From contig DAOLFG010000017.1 of the NCBI GenBank assembly GCA_035326425.1, forward strand, positions 1-64,000: a stretch of 64,000 bases of DNA, given 5' to 3'. The stretch comes from CALKJU01 sp035326425. Its GTDB lineage: Bacteria; Pseudomonadota; Alphaproteobacteria; Geminicoccales; Geminicoccaceae. The translations under genes and the position numbers were made by a program. Of the stretch, positions 1 through 8,726 are shown piece after piece. The notes under the pieces are model-generated. The model was not told the origin of the DNA and did not search any database. It was given only the letters and a program-made list of their open reading frames with translations. The stretch's first letter is position 1; the number at the start of each line of letters is the position of its first letter.

Positions 1-214
1 TTCGACTTGCCGTGACGTTGGGCTCCTTGTGCAGCGGCGTCTGCGACCCTGGTCCTCGGCTCGGGGGCCGGGGATGACAGGGGAAGGAGGGGCGGGGCGG
101 CGGACATGGGCCAAACAATCGAGCGACTATGAGCGGATGTTCATGGAGGTGGCGGCGGGCGTCGACCGGTGGCGGCCTGGGATGGCGGCCGAGCTGTTTG
201 GTGCGGGGCCGGCT
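1..214. other. left edge without recognisable gene
   Basis: This stretch lies downstream of the argE stop codon on the minus strand. The reading frames that cross it look like high-GC antisense shadows of argE, and I recognise no protein family, RNA or terminator in it. It could hold the end of a gene that lies outside the window. Confidence 0.4.
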
Positions 215-1366
215 CTACGCCGCTGCCCTCGCCACCAGCCGTTCCAGCAGCCGGTCGCAGGCGGCGAGCTGGCTCAGTTCGATGTGCTCGTCGGGCTTGT
301 GGGCAACGCTCATGTGGCCGGGGCCGCAGATGATCGCGGGGATGCCCGACGCTGCGAACAGGCCGGCCTCGGTGCCGTAGGAGACTTTTCCGGGCGTGTG
401 ATCGCCGGTGAGGTCGCGCAGCAGCGAGGCCAGGGCACCTCCGGCGGGGGCGAGGCCGGGATAGGCCATGAACTCCTCGAGCTCGATGGCGGCCTCGGGT
501 GCGGTGCGGCGCATCTCGGGCAGCAGCACGTCCAGGGCGTGGCGGCGGACGCGCTCGACCAGGGCACGCGGGTCCTCGCCGGGGATGGTGCGGAACTCCA
601 GCTCGAAGCGGCAGAGGTCGGGCACGATGTTGATCTGGCCGCCGCCCTCGATGCGGCCGAGGCTGGCAGTGCTGTGCGGCGGCACGAAGCCGTCGGCGAA
701 CGGGCCGCGCTCGGCGAGATCGCGGGCGAGGCCGTCGATCCAGGCGATCAGGCGGCCGGCGAAGGTGACGGCGTTGACGGCCTCCTGGGTCAGCGCCGAA
801 TGGCCGGCGCGGCCGCGGACGGTGCAGCGGCAGGCGGCCTTGCCCTTGTGGCCGTCGACGAGGCGCATGCCGGTGGGCTCGCCGACGATGCAGCCCATCG
901 GCTGGACCGGGAGCAGGTCGCCCAGGCGGGCGAGCAGGGCCGGCACGCCCTTGCAGCCGATCTCCTCGTCGAAGGAGAAGGCGAGGTGGAAGGGCCGGCG
1001 CAGGGCCGCGGCCTTCATGGCCGGGACGGCCGCCAGCGCGCAGGCGAGGAAGCCCTTCATGTCGGTGGTGCCGCGGCCGTAGAGGCGGCCGTCGCGGACG
1101 GTCGGGCGGAAGGGCTCGACGGTCCAGTCCTGGCCGTCGACCGGCACGACGTCGGTGTGGCCGGAAAGGACGATGCCGGGCGCCGCGGCCGGGCCGATGG
1201 TGGCCAGCAGGTTGGCCTTGGTGCCGGTCGTGTCGTGGACCAGGGCCGAGGCGACGCCGTGGCCGGCGAGGAAGTCCCGCACCCAGCCGATCAGCCCGAG
1301 ATTGCTGTTGCGGCTGGTGGTGTCGAAGGCCACCAGGTGCCGGAGGATGTCGAGGCTCTGGGACAT
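215..1366 (-). CDS. argE: acetylornithine deacetylase (M20 family)
   Basis: Zinc-dependent amidohydrolase of 383 residues that removes the acetyl group from N-acetylornithine in arginine synthesis in the cytoplasm. The M20 metal ligands are visible in order: H70 and D72 in SGHTDVVP, D102 in RGTTDMKG, the catalytic/bridging pair E134-E135 in SFDEEIGCKG, a Glu in YGTEAGLF and a C-terminal His in GPGHMSVAHKPDEH. Length fits the family. I chose the ATG at 1366 because the family starts there (MSQSLDILRHLVAFDTTSRNSN); an in-frame ATG at 1402 would add 12 unlikely residues. The neighbours do not belong to arginine synthesis, so it seems to be transcribed alone. A succinyl-diaminopimelate desuccinylase is the main alternative, but the N-terminal sequence favours ArgE. 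Confidence 0.88.
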   Translation of the reverse strand: MSQSLDILRHLVAFDTTSRNSNLGLIGWVRDFLAGHGVASALVHDTTGTKANLLATIGPAAAPGIVLSGHTDVVPVDGQDWTVEPFRPTVRDGRLYGRGTTDMKGFLACALAAVPAMKAAALRRPFHLAFSFDEEIGCKGVPALLARLGDLLPVQPMGCIVGEPTGMRLVDGHKGKAACRCTVRGRAGHSALTQEAVNAVTFAGRLIAWIDGLARDLAERGPFADGFVPPHSTASLGRIEGGGQINIVPDLCRFELEFRTIPGEDPRALVERVRRHALDVLLPEMRRTAPEAAIELEEFMAYPGLAPAGGALASLLRDLTGDHTPGKVSYGTEAGLFAASGIPAIICGPGHMSVAHKPDEHIELSQLAACDRLLERLVARAAA

Positions 1367-1498
1367 GCGGCGAGCATAGGCCCTGTCCCGCCCGGGCGTC
1401 ATCTGCCGATCCGGAGGGTGACACTGCCGTCGGCTCCGGCGAAGCCGAAACCCGGGGCATCGCGGTTGGCGCCGGCGAGAGCGCCAGACAGGCGGTTC

Positions 1499-1813
1499 CT
1501 AGAGCACCACCTCCGATATGCCGAAGGTGCCGTCCGAGAAGCGGAGGAATTCGACGTCGACGACGGAGGTCGTGTCCCCGCCGCGGCGCAGGATCAGCGC
1601 CCCGGAACCGCTCGTTTCGATCGTGTAGGCGGATCGTGCATGGGTGAAGACGGCCGTGTCGATGCCGTTGCCGCCGCGCAACACGTCCGTGCCGTTGCCG
1701 GCGGCCAAGCGGTCCTCGCCGTCGCCGCCGAACAGGCGGTCGTCGCCCGCGTGAGCGAGGAGCACGTCGTTGGCATCGCCGCCGCGGTCCACGGGATCGA
1801 TGTTCAGTAGCAT
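1499..1813 (-). CDS. short RTX calcium-binding repeat protein or RTX remnant
   Basis: This 104-residue frame holds two to three glycine/aspartate-rich RTX nonapeptides (GDDRLFGGDGEDRL, GTDVLRGGNGIDTAVF) followed by the beta-rich tail, ending VEFLRFSDGTFGISEVVL, that typically closes large alphaproteobacterial RTX proteins. RTX repeats bind calcium after type I secretion. There is no N-terminal effector domain and no type I exporter nearby. The frame begins with ATG 1813, but I see no good ribosome binding site, only a TAATAT-like -10 element just upstream. It is therefore either a stand-alone mini-RTX protein or the 3' remnant of a larger, deleted gene. Repeat identity is clear; whether it is expressed is not. 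Confidence 0.55.
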   Translation of the reverse strand: MLLNIDPVDRGGDANDVLLAHAGDDRLFGGDGEDRLAAGNGTDVLRGGNGIDTAVFTHARSAYTIETSGSGALILRRGGDTTSVVDVEFLRFSDGTFGISEVVL

Positions 1814-1840
1814 AGAGAATATTAGATGTCTCGGCAGGCG

Positions 1841-2584
1841 TCAGCCGGGGTTCATCACCAAGCGCCTGCGGAGCAAGGCGAACACCCGCTCCCACACCCG
1901 CTCGGCGGCGGGCTTGTCGTAGCAGTGGCGGGTCGGGAAGGTGAAGCCGTGGTGGGCGCCGGGGTGGGTTTCCAGGCGGGCCTTGATGCCGTGCTCGCGG
2001 CACTGCTCGGCGATGGCCCGCTGGTGGTCGGGCGGGGTCAGGGGGTCGCCGTCGGCGAAGCCGAAATAGCATTCGGCCCTGATGTGGCGGGTCAGGAGGT
2101 GGGCGGAGTCCGGGCGGTCGGTGACCTGGAAGCCGCCGTGCAGCGAGGCCATGGCGGCGATGCGGTCGGGGAAGGTGCCGGCGGCGGCGTAGGCGTGGCG
2201 ACCGCCCATGCAGTAGCCGATGGTGCCGGCGGGCTCGCCGGCGGCCGGATCGGTGGCGGCGAAGTCGAGCAGGGCGTGCGTGTCGGCGAGGCACAGGGCG
2301 TGGGTGAGCGACTGGTTGAGGCGGATCATCGCCGGATCGGGACCGGCGGTCGCCAGGAGCGCCGGGTCGAAGGACGGGCCGCCCCAGCGCCAGAAGAGAT
2401 TGGGCAGCATGACGTAGTAGCCGACGGTGCCGAGCCGGCGGGCCATGTCGCGCAGCTCCTCACGGATGCCCAGCGCGTCCATGTAGAGGACGACGGCGGG
2501 GTGCGGGCCGCCCTCCTCGGGGTGGGTGACAAAGACCGGCACGGCACCGTCCGGCGTCGGGACGGCGATCTCGCGCTCACGCAT
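1841..2584 (-). CDS. dienelactone hydrolase family protein
   Basis: Cytosolic alpha/beta hydrolase of 247 residues in the dienelactone hydrolase family. The nucleophile is Cys125 in IGYCMGGRH, the acid is probably D180 in FADGDPLTPP, and the His is H212 in GAHHGF, so the Cys-Asp-His triad is intact. Family members open lactone rings or cleave carboxylic esters. It overlaps the stop of the upstream beta-hydroxyacid dehydrogenase by 8 bp, so the two are probably translationally coupled and form an operon with the LysR regulator. In that setting it may hydrolyse a sugar lactone or ester made by the dehydrogenase steps; this is an inference from position. No signal peptide is visible. Confidence 0.82.
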   Translation of the reverse strand: MREREIAVPTPDGAVPVFVTHPEEGGPHPAVVLYMDALGIREELRDMARRLGTVGYYVMLPNLFWRWGGPSFDPALLATAGPDPAMIRLNQSLTHALCLADTHALLDFAATDPAAGEPAGTIGYCMGGRHAYAAAGTFPDRIAAMASLHGGFQVTDRPDSAHLLTRHIRAECYFGFADGDPLTPPDHQRAIAEQCREHGIKARLETHPGAHHGFTFPTRHCYDKPAAERVWERVFALLRRRLVMNPG

Positions 2585-3443
2585 CGGCGGTGCCGATCAT
2601 CCGCTTGACGGCGGCGATGTCCTCGGACGCGAGGCCGGCGGCACTGGCTTTGGCGAAGAGGTCCGCCGAGATCGCCAGCAGCCTGGCGTCGATGCCGGTC
2701 TCGCGCGCCAAGGCGGCCGCGAGCCGGCTGTCCTTGGCGCCGATGTGCAGGCTGCCCTTCACCGGCCGATTCTCCAGCAGCATCATCGGCGCCTTGGCGC
2801 GGAACAGCGGGGTCGCCGCCATGCCGCCGCCCTCCCCCACCACCTCGACGAAAGCGGCAGCGTCGCCCCCGGCGCGCTCGATGACGGTGAGCGCCTCGGC
2901 GATGGCGCAGAGCTGCACCAGGCCCAGGCCGTTCTGCAGGGTCTTGAACAGGCTAGCCGCGCCGGGGCCGCCGACCTCGCGCACGGCGCGGCCGAAGGCC
3001 GGCAGCAGGTCCGACACGCGGACGATGTCGGCGGGCTCGCCCGAGACCAGCAGGAACAGTCTGCCAGCGGCGGCTTCGTCGACCCCGCCCAGCATCGGGC
3101 ACTCGACATAGCCGATCCCGCGCCCCGCCAGCTCGGCCTGCTGGCGCCTGGCCAGCGTCGGGCCGATAGTGGAGAGATCGCAGACGACCAGGCCGGCCTT
3201 GCGCAGCGGCGCGACGATACTCTCGTCGGCCTCGGGCGAGGCGACGCAGACGAAGAGGACGTCGGCGCGCTCGACCGCCTGCGCGGCGCTGGCAGCGGCC
3301 TCGATGCCGGGGACGGCTGCAGCGTCGGCGACGCGCCCGGCCACCGTATCGAAGGCGACGAGCCGATGCCCGGCCCTGGCGAGGCAGTGCGCCACGGGCA
3401 GGCCCATGGCACCGAGGCCGATGAATCCGATGGTCCTGGTCAA
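2577..3443 (-). CDS. beta-hydroxyacid dehydrogenase (3-HIBDH family), TTG start
   Basis: NAD(P)-dependent oxidoreductase of 288 residues. The Rossmann motif GFIGLGAMGLPVAHCLARAG is at the N-terminus and the catalytic Lys lies in LFKTLQNGLG. The substrate loop usually reads DAPVSGG; here it is ECPMLGG, so the Ser is missing and the substrate probably differs from 3-hydroxyisobutyrate. I chose the TTG at 3443 because it puts the Rossmann motif right at the start and overlaps the stop of the LysR gene as TTGA, a typical coupled junction; no ATG lies near. It ends inside the start of the dienelactone hydrolase gene. It is one of three such enzymes within 9 kb, which suggests work on related hydroxyacids or their semialdehydes. 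Confidence 0.83.
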   Translation of the reverse strand: MTRTIGFIGLGAMGLPVAHCLARAGHRLVAFDTVAGRVADAAAVPGIEAAASAAQAVERADVLFVCVASPEADESIVAPLRKAGLVVCDLSTIGPTLARRQQAELAGRGIGYVECPMLGGVDEAAAGRLFLLVSGEPADIVRVSDLLPAFGRAVREVGGPGAASLFKTLQNGLGLVQLCAIAEALTVIERAGGDAAAFVEVVGEGGGMAATPLFRAKAPMMLLENRPVKGSLHIGAKDSRLAAALARETGIDARLLAISADLFAKASAAGLASEDIAAVKRMIGTADA

Positions 3444-4447
3444 CGTGCCACCTCTGCCAGCATGACGGGTTCCTCTTGCGGGATGTCTGGGACGGCGGAC
3501 AGCAGGTCGGCGGTGGCCTCGACGGCGAGGCCGGCTTCGCCATAGAAGCTCCTGCAGACGCGCAACAGCTCGTCCAGCAGCGCCCTGGCCGCCGGGGTCG
3601 GCACCGCGTCCTGGCGGCGGAAGATGCCCGAGGCGCGGCGCCAGGCCATGCGCGGGCTGTCGATGACCGCGAGCCCGCGCTTCATCCACGGAAAGCGGAC
3701 GTTCGGCAGCACGGTCAGCAGATCCGAGCCGCGCACGAGGCCGGTGAGCAGCGTCAGCGATTCGGCCTCGATGACCGGACCGGGCATGTGCAGCCCCTCG
3801 TGCTCGTAGATGGCGGCGAGCCGGCGACGGGTCGGATTGGCGGGACCGCTCAGCGCCCAGCCGAACGGATCGAGGTCGCGCAGGCTGGCCGGCGGCGTGC
3901 GCACGAGGGGATGGCCGCGGCGCGCCATCACCTGCAGATCGTCGACGAGAATCGGCGTCCAGGCGATGGCGCTGCGGTCGATCTCCTCGGTCCAGGGTGC
4001 AAAGACGAGGTCCAGGCGGCTGGCGCGCAGCTCGTCGAGCATCCGCGGCATCGGCTCGGCGATCACCCGTACCCGAACGCCCGGCCGGCGCTTGACCAGC
4101 CTGGTCAGCGCCCGCGGCAGCGGCCCGTGCAGCCAGGTCTGGCCGGCGCCGATGGCGACGTCGCCGCGCTCGCCGCCGGCCAGGGCGCGCAGCTCGTCGA
4201 GCGTGTCGCCGAGCTGCCGGTCGATGAGCTGGCCACGCCGGACCAGCGCCTCGCCGTAGACCGTGGGCTCGACGCCACGCGCCCGGCGCTCGAACAGCCT
4301 CACGCCCAGGCGATCCTCGATCCGCTGCAGCTGCTTGGTCACCGCCGACTGCGACAGCGCCAGCTCCTCGGCGGCGGCGCTGATGCTGCCGGTCCGGGCA
4401 ATGGCCATGACCGCCCGCAGGAGCTGAAGGTCGAGCGTGAATTCCAT
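3440..4447 (-). CDS. LysR-type transcriptional regulator
   Basis: A 335-residue regulator with an N-terminal winged helix-turn-helix (MEFTLDLQLLRAVMAIARTG, then SISAAAEELALSQSAVTKQL) and a periplasmic-binding-protein-like effector domain from about residue 90. I chose ATG 4447 because the DNA-binding domain begins there; longer frames upstream run into the divergent promoter. It is divergent from the ten-gene importer/sulfatase operon starting at 4672 and forms an operon with the dehydrogenase and hydrolase downstream (TTGA overlap). LysR regulators usually control the divergent operon and respond to a pathway metabolite, so it probably controls the system in 4.7-15.0 kb. The effector is unknown. 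Confidence 0.9.
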   Translation of the reverse strand: MEFTLDLQLLRAVMAIARTGSISAAAEELALSQSAVTKQLQRIEDRLGVRLFERRARGVEPTVYGEALVRRGQLIDRQLGDTLDELRALAGGERGDVAIGAGQTWLHGPLPRALTRLVKRRPGVRVRVIAEPMPRMLDELRASRLDLVFAPWTEEIDRSAIAWTPILVDDLQVMARRGHPLVRTPPASLRDLDPFGWALSGPANPTRRRLAAIYEHEGLHMPGPVIEAESLTLLTGLVRGSDLLTVLPNVRFPWMKRGLAVIDSPRMAWRRASGIFRRQDAVPTPAARALLDELLRVCRSFYGEAGLAVEATADLLSAVPDIPQEEPVMLAEVAR

Positions 4448-4671
4448 GACAGAATAGGAATGGTCTGCACACATGCTTGTCAAGAATGTTCGGTGCTGCC
4501 AGGATACCTGCCAACGACCGTCCTCGGGGAGGCGGCAGGCAGTCCCGCGCCGCAGCATCGGATCGGCTGCCGATGGAGCCGGGCGGGCCTCGGCCATCCT
4601 CTCCGGCCGGCGGTCGAACACGAAAGGGCGGGAGCGGCGCTCCAACCGCCCCACAACCGGAGGCTGGCACG
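4448..4671. promoter_or_regulatory. divergent promoter region, LysR regulator / importer-sulfatase operon
   Basis: This 224-bp gap between divergent genes must hold both promoters and probably the LysR operator. On the minus strand a perfect TTGACA (plus coordinates 4478-4483) lies upstream of the regulator, but no -10 at a standard 17-bp distance is obvious. A small dyad CATCGG-N8-CCGATG is present near 4556-4575. A ribosome binding site GGAGG (4659-4663) sits 8 nt before the ATG of the binding protein. I could not identify a convincing T-N11-A LysR box. Confidence 0.45.
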
Positions 4672-6015
4672 ATGAATACGCGGTGGTTCACTCGCCGTCG
4701 GCTACTAGGCACCTCGGCGGCGCTCGGCGGCGCCACGCTGCTGCTGCCGGGCAAGGCGCCGGTCTTCGCGCAGTCGAAGCCGCTGTCGGGAACGACGCTC
4801 AACGTCTCCTGCTGGAGCGCGCCCTATCCCAAGTGGCTGGCCGAATATGTGCCCGAGTTCGAGGCGCTGACCGGTGCCAAGGTCAACTACGACACGCCGG
4901 CCTTCCCGGTCTACAACCAGCGGGTCGACCTCGAGCTGTCGACCAAGGGCTCGGCCTACGACGTCCTCAACATCACTTTCATCTACTCCTCGCGCTGGAT
5001 CGGCGCCGGCTGGTTCCATCCGATCGAGGAATACATGAAGGATCCGGCGAGGACCCCGGCCGAGTGGCTGCCCGACGACTTCCTCGCGGGCACCACCGCG
5101 CCTCTGAAGGATGCAGCCGGCACCCTCTACGGGATTCCCTGGATCGCCGACATCTTCATGTCAGGCTGCGCCCGTTGGGATCTGTTCCAGGAGGCGGGCC
5201 AGCAGATGCCCGACACGTTCGACGACGTCGTGTCGGTCTGCAAGGCCATCCACAAGAAGGCCGGCCTGCCGGCCTTCATAGCGGAGAGGCATCACGGCTG
5301 GACCTTCATCCCATGGATGATGGGCTTCGGCGCGCAGATCTTCCGCGATCCGCCGAACGACCTGATGCCGACCCTCGATTCGGCCGAGGCGATCGAGGCG
5401 GCGGAGTTCTACGCCAACCTGCTGACCACATACGGGCCGGACGGCGTCCTGGCCTACACCTACGACCAGGTCGTGGCGACGCTGAAGGCCGGTCGCGCCA
5501 ACTACAGCACCAACAACCAGACGTTCCTGGTGCAGATGGCGGCGGAGGACAGCCGGGTCGCGAAGACCTGCAACTTCGCCCTCATGCCGGCCGGTCCGAA
5601 GGGCCGCTTCCCCGGCGTCGCCACCCATGGCTGGGGCATTCCGGTGGGCTCGAAGAACAAGGACGCGGCCTGGGAATTCATCAAGTGGTCCATGTCACCC
5701 GAGCTCGTCCGCCGGATGCTCACCGAGAGGGGATACAGCTCGATCACCCGGCGCTCGCTCATCGACACGCCCGAGTTCAAGAGCAAGCTCACCATCAACG
5801 ATGTGGATGTCGCCAAGCTCTATCTCGACACCATCGACTACGCGGCTTCCGGCTACATGAAGTACCGCACGGTCCACGTCTTCCCGCAGATCGACAAGCA
5901 GATCGACATCGCCATCGAGGCCATCGGCACCAAGCAGATGTCGGCGGCCGAGGCGATGAAGCGGGCGCAGGAAGCATCCATCGCCGACCTGAAGCGCGCC
6001 GGCGTCAGTCTCTGA
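4672..6015 (+). CDS. extracellular solute-binding protein (ABC family 1), Tat signal
   Basis: Periplasmic substrate-binding protein of 447 residues for a carbohydrate-type ABC importer. The N-terminus carries a twin-arginine signal (TRRRLLGTSAALGGA) ending near VFAQS, so it is likely exported folded through Tat. The mature part is a typical family 1 binding protein (TLNVSCWSAPYPKWLAEYVPE near the start). ATG 4672 is preceded by GGAGG at 8 nt; the longer upstream frame lacks a signal sequence at its start. It is the first gene of a ten-gene operon, 12 nt before its permease. The sulfatase downstream suggests a sulfated sugar or polyol as ligand, but the sequence itself does not show the ligand. 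Confidence 0.9.
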   Translation: MNTRWFTRRRLLGTSAALGGATLLLPGKAPVFAQSKPLSGTTLNVSCWSAPYPKWLAEYVPEFEALTGAKVNYDTPAFPVYNQRVDLELSTKGSAYDVLNITFIYSSRWIGAGWFHPIEEYMKDPARTPAEWLPDDFLAGTTAPLKDAAGTLYGIPWIADIFMSGCARWDLFQEAGQQMPDTFDDVVSVCKAIHKKAGLPAFIAERHHGWTFIPWMMGFGAQIFRDPPNDLMPTLDSAEAIEAAEFYANLLTTYGPDGVLAYTYDQVVATLKAGRANYSTNNQTFLVQMAAEDSRVAKTCNFALMPAGPKGRFPGVATHGWGIPVGSKNKDAAWEFIKWSMSPELVRRMLTERGYSSITRRSLIDTPEFKSKLTINDVDVAKLYLDTIDYAASGYMKYRTVHVFPQIDKQIDIAIEAIGTKQMSAAEAMKRAQEASIADLKRAGVSL

Positions 6016-6027
6016 TCGGCCGCTGAC

Positions 6028-6936
6028 GTGACGGTGACCGCGATCGGGCGAAGCTGGGACGAGCAGCGCCGCAGGGCCTTCTTCCTCGGTCTCCTGCCCG
6101 CTCTCGTGGTCCTGGTCGCGATCACCGTCGCCCCGGCGATCTATCTCGTGGTCACCAGCCTGACGCCGCTCGACCTGACGCGGCCCGGGACCGGCCTCGA
6201 CTTCTCCGATCCTCTGCGGAACTACGCCGAGGCGCTGGCCGACGACCGGTTCCGCAACTCGGTGTGGATCCAGGTCAAGCTGTCGACGGCGACGGTGCTG
6301 ATGCAGCTGCTGCTCGGCCTCGGCATAGCCCTGTTGCTCAACGCCCGCTCGGCGGTACTGGAAGCGGTGCGCACCGCCTTCCTGATCCCGATGGTGCTGC
6401 CGCCCATCGTCGTGGCGCTGATCTGGAAGATCATCTTCACGCCCGACGTCAGCCCGATGCACCGGGCGCTCGAGTTCATCGGCCTGCCGGTCAGCTCGCT
6501 GATCACCAACGCCGATACCGCGCTGTGGGCCATCGCCGTCGCCGACACCTGGGAGTGGTTCCCGTTCACCATGCTGATGGTGCTGGCGTCGCTGCAGATG
6601 ATCCCCGACGAGCCGATCGAGGCGGCGCGCATCGACGGCGCCGGCAACCTGCAGCTGTTCTGGTACGTGATCCTGCCCTACATCCGCCCGACGCTGGTGG
6701 TGGCAGCACTGTTCCGGCTGATCGACAGCATCAAGGCCTTTCCGCTGATCTACGTGCTGACCAATGGCGGCCCCGGCGTCGTCACCGAGGTCACGAACTA
6801 TTACGCCTTTGTCCAGGCGTTCAACTTCTCCTACTGGGGCTATGCCAGCGCCATCGCCACCATGCTGGTGGCCGGCGTGTTCCTGCTGAGCTGGATGGTC
6901 AGCCGGCTCAACGTCGAAGGCGCCGGCGATGAGTAG
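6028..6936 (+). CDS. sugar-type ABC transporter permease (first set, MalF-like)
   Basis: Inner-membrane permease of 302 residues with about six membrane segments, the first near LLPALVVLVAITVAPAIYL. The ATPase-contact EAA loop is EAARIDGAGNLQLFWYVILP. It starts with GTG 6028, 12 nt after the binding-protein gene, and overlaps the next permease by 8 bp. It forms the channel with the following gene. No ATPase gene is present in the operon, so a shared ATPase encoded elsewhere must power it. Confidence 0.9.
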   Translation: MTVTAIGRSWDEQRRRAFFLGLLPALVVLVAITVAPAIYLVVTSLTPLDLTRPGTGLDFSDPLRNYAEALADDRFRNSVWIQVKLSTATVLMQLLLGLGIALLLNARSAVLEAVRTAFLIPMVLPPIVVALIWKIIFTPDVSPMHRALEFIGLPVSSLITNADTALWAIAVADTWEWFPFTMLMVLASLQMIPDEPIEAARIDGAGNLQLFWYVILPYIRPTLVVAALFRLIDSIKAFPLIYVLTNGGPGVVTEVTNYYAFVQAFNFSYWGYASAIATMLVAGVFLLSWMVSRLNVEGAGDE

Positions 6937-7804
6937 CGCGCTCGGCAGCACCGCAACGCGGGCGGCCGAGCTGCCCGTGGTGCACATCAATGTCCGGGCA
7001 CGGCGGCGGCGCCAGGCGCTGCACGCCACGGCGCTGATGCTGCTGCTCGTGGTGATGTTCCCGTTCCTGTGGCTGCTGCAGATGTCGTTCAGGCCGAACG
7101 ACGACATCTTCGGCTACGAGCTGCTGTTCTCGCCCACGGTCGAGCACTACGCCTCGCTGTGGAAGGGGCACTTTCCGGGCTCGTTCTGGAACAGCGTGCT
7201 GGCGAGCTCGGTCTCGACCGGCCTCGCCCTGCTGATCGGCGTGCCGGCGGCGTACTCGCTGTCGCGCTGGCGGTTCCGTGGCCGGCACCAGGTGGCCTTG
7301 TGGATCCTGGCGACCCGCATGGCGCCGCCGATCGCCTTCACCATCCCGTTCTTCCTGGCCTATCGCTGGATCGGGCTGGTCGACACGGTGACCGGGCTGG
7401 TCCTGATCTACCTGACCTTCAACCTCGCCCTCGTCATCTGGATGATGCAGACCTTCTTCGAGAGCGTGCCCAGGCAGCTCGAGGAGGCGGCCTGGATCGA
7501 CGGCTGCTCGGTGTGGGGGGCGTTCTCCCGGATCACGCTGCCGCTTGCCGCCCCCGGCCTCGCCGCCACGGCGGTGATCTGCTTCATCCTGTCGTGGAAC
7601 GACTTCTTCTTCGCGCTGATCCTGACGCGCACCAACGCGATGACCGCACCGGTCGCGATCGTCAACTTCATGCAGTACGAGGGCTGGGAGTGGGGGAAGA
7701 TCGCCGCCGGCGGCACCCTCGTCATGCTGCCGGTCATCGTGTTCACGCTTCTCGTCCGCAACTATCTCGTGCGCGGCCTGACCGCGGGCGGCCTCAAGGA
7801 CTGA
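6929..7804 (+). CDS. sugar-type ABC transporter permease (first set, MalG-like)
   Basis: Second inner-membrane permease, 291 residues, with an EAA loop EEAAWIDGCSVWGAFSRITL and membrane segments beginning ATALMLLLVVMFPFLWLL. MalG-type proteins pair with MalF-type proteins in carbohydrate importers. The ATG lies inside the end of the upstream permease gene (8-bp overlap), which implies coupled translation and balanced subunit amounts. The next gene begins 6 nt after the stop. Confidence 0.9.
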   Translation: MSSALGSTATRAAELPVVHINVRARRRRQALHATALMLLLVVMFPFLWLLQMSFRPNDDIFGYELLFSPTVEHYASLWKGHFPGSFWNSVLASSVSTGLALLIGVPAAYSLSRWRFRGRHQVALWILATRMAPPIAFTIPFFLAYRWIGLVDTVTGLVLIYLTFNLALVIWMMQTFFESVPRQLEEAAWIDGCSVWGAFSRITLPLAAPGLAATAVICFILSWNDFFFALILTRTNAMTAPVAIVNFMQYEGWEWGKIAAGGTLVMLPVIVFTLLVRNYLVRGLTAGGLKD

Positions 7805-7810
7805 TCCTCG

Positions 7811-8716
7811 ATGAGCAAGACCAAGCTGGGCTTCCTCGGCCTCGGCCACATGGGCAGCGGCATGGCCCGCAGCCTGCTGCGCGCCGGCTTTCCTCTCGTT
7901 GTCTACGACCCGATCACCCAGATGATGCAGTCGCTGGAGAAGGAGGGGGCGAGCACGGCGAGGTCGCCGCGCGAGGTCGCCGAGCGGGCGCAGGTGGTGC
8001 TGTCCAGCCTGCCGATGCCTGCCGACGTCGAGGCGGCAGCACTGGGGCCGGACGGGCTGATCGAGGGCTTCATCGCCGGTAAGACCTATATCGACCTCTC
8101 GACCATCGATCCCATCACCTCGCGGCGGGTCAACGAGGCGCTGGCCGCCAAGGGTGTCAGGATGCTCGACTGCCCGGTCGGCAAGGGGCCGGCCGAGGCC
8201 GCGCGCGGCGAGCTGACGCTGATGGTGGGCGGCGATGCCGCCGTGCTCGATGAGATGCGCGAGGTGCTCTCGGTCCTGGGCTCGCCGATCCTGCATTGCG
8301 GCCCGGCGGGTGCGGGTGCCGCAGCCAAGGTGGTCAACAACCTCGTCTCCTGCTCGCTGGTGGCGCTGAACGCCGAGGCGCTGGTGCTGGCCGCCAAGTC
8401 GGGCGTCGATCTCGACGTGATGTGCGAGATCATGAAGACGACGGCGGCCGACAACCGGCACCTGCGCATCACCAGCGAGCCCTTGACGCTCGAAGGCAAT
8501 TTCGCGCCGCGCTTCAAGCTGGCGCTGGCGCGCAAGGATCTCGGCCTCGCCATGCAGCTCGGCGTGCAGATGGGCGTGCCGACGCCGGTGGCGGCAGCGT
8601 CGCGGGTGATGCACGACGTGGCACTGGGCATGGGCCTGGCCGACGAGGACCAGGGGGCGGTGATCAAGGCCGTCGAGCAGGCGGCCGGCACTCAGGCGCG
8701 GCGGAAGAAGGCCTGA
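7811..8716 (+). CDS. beta-hydroxyacid dehydrogenase, YihU-like loop with Lys
   Basis: NAD(P)-dependent dehydrogenase of 301 residues with Rossmann motif GFLGLGHMGSGMARSLLRAG. The catalytic Lys is K173 in AKVVNNLVS. The substrate loop reads CPVGKGPAEAARG, where 3-hydroxyisobutyrate dehydrogenases have DAPVSGG. A basic residue at this place (K125), together with K173, N176 and S180, recalls the anion site of sulfolactaldehyde reductase YihU (GRT plus K/N/S; recalled from memory). It may therefore act on a hydroxyacid or aldehyde with a sulfonate, sulfate or phosphate group. It sits between the first permease pair and the sulfatase, with gaps of 6 and 10 nt. Confidence 0.85.
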   Translation: MSKTKLGFLGLGHMGSGMARSLLRAGFPLVVYDPITQMMQSLEKEGASTARSPREVAERAQVVLSSLPMPADVEAAALGPDGLIEGFIAGKTYIDLSTIDPITSRRVNEALAAKGVRMLDCPVGKGPAEAARGELTLMVGGDAAVLDEMREVLSVLGSPILHCGPAGAGAAAKVVNNLVSCSLVALNAEALVLAAKSGVDLDVMCEIMKTTAADNRHLRITSEPLTLEGNFAPRFKLALARKDLGLAMQLGVQMGVPTPVAAASRVMHDVALGMGLADEDQGAVIKAVEQAAGTQARRKKA

Positions 8717-8726
8717 GGAGCGGGAC

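Noticed and set aside
141..2294. 717-codon open frame on the minus strand, and a 593-codon frame on the plus strand at 29-1810
   Set aside because: Both are Arg/Pro/Gly/Ala-rich high-GC shadows that cross argE, the RTX frame and the hydrolase gene; neither resembles a protein family.
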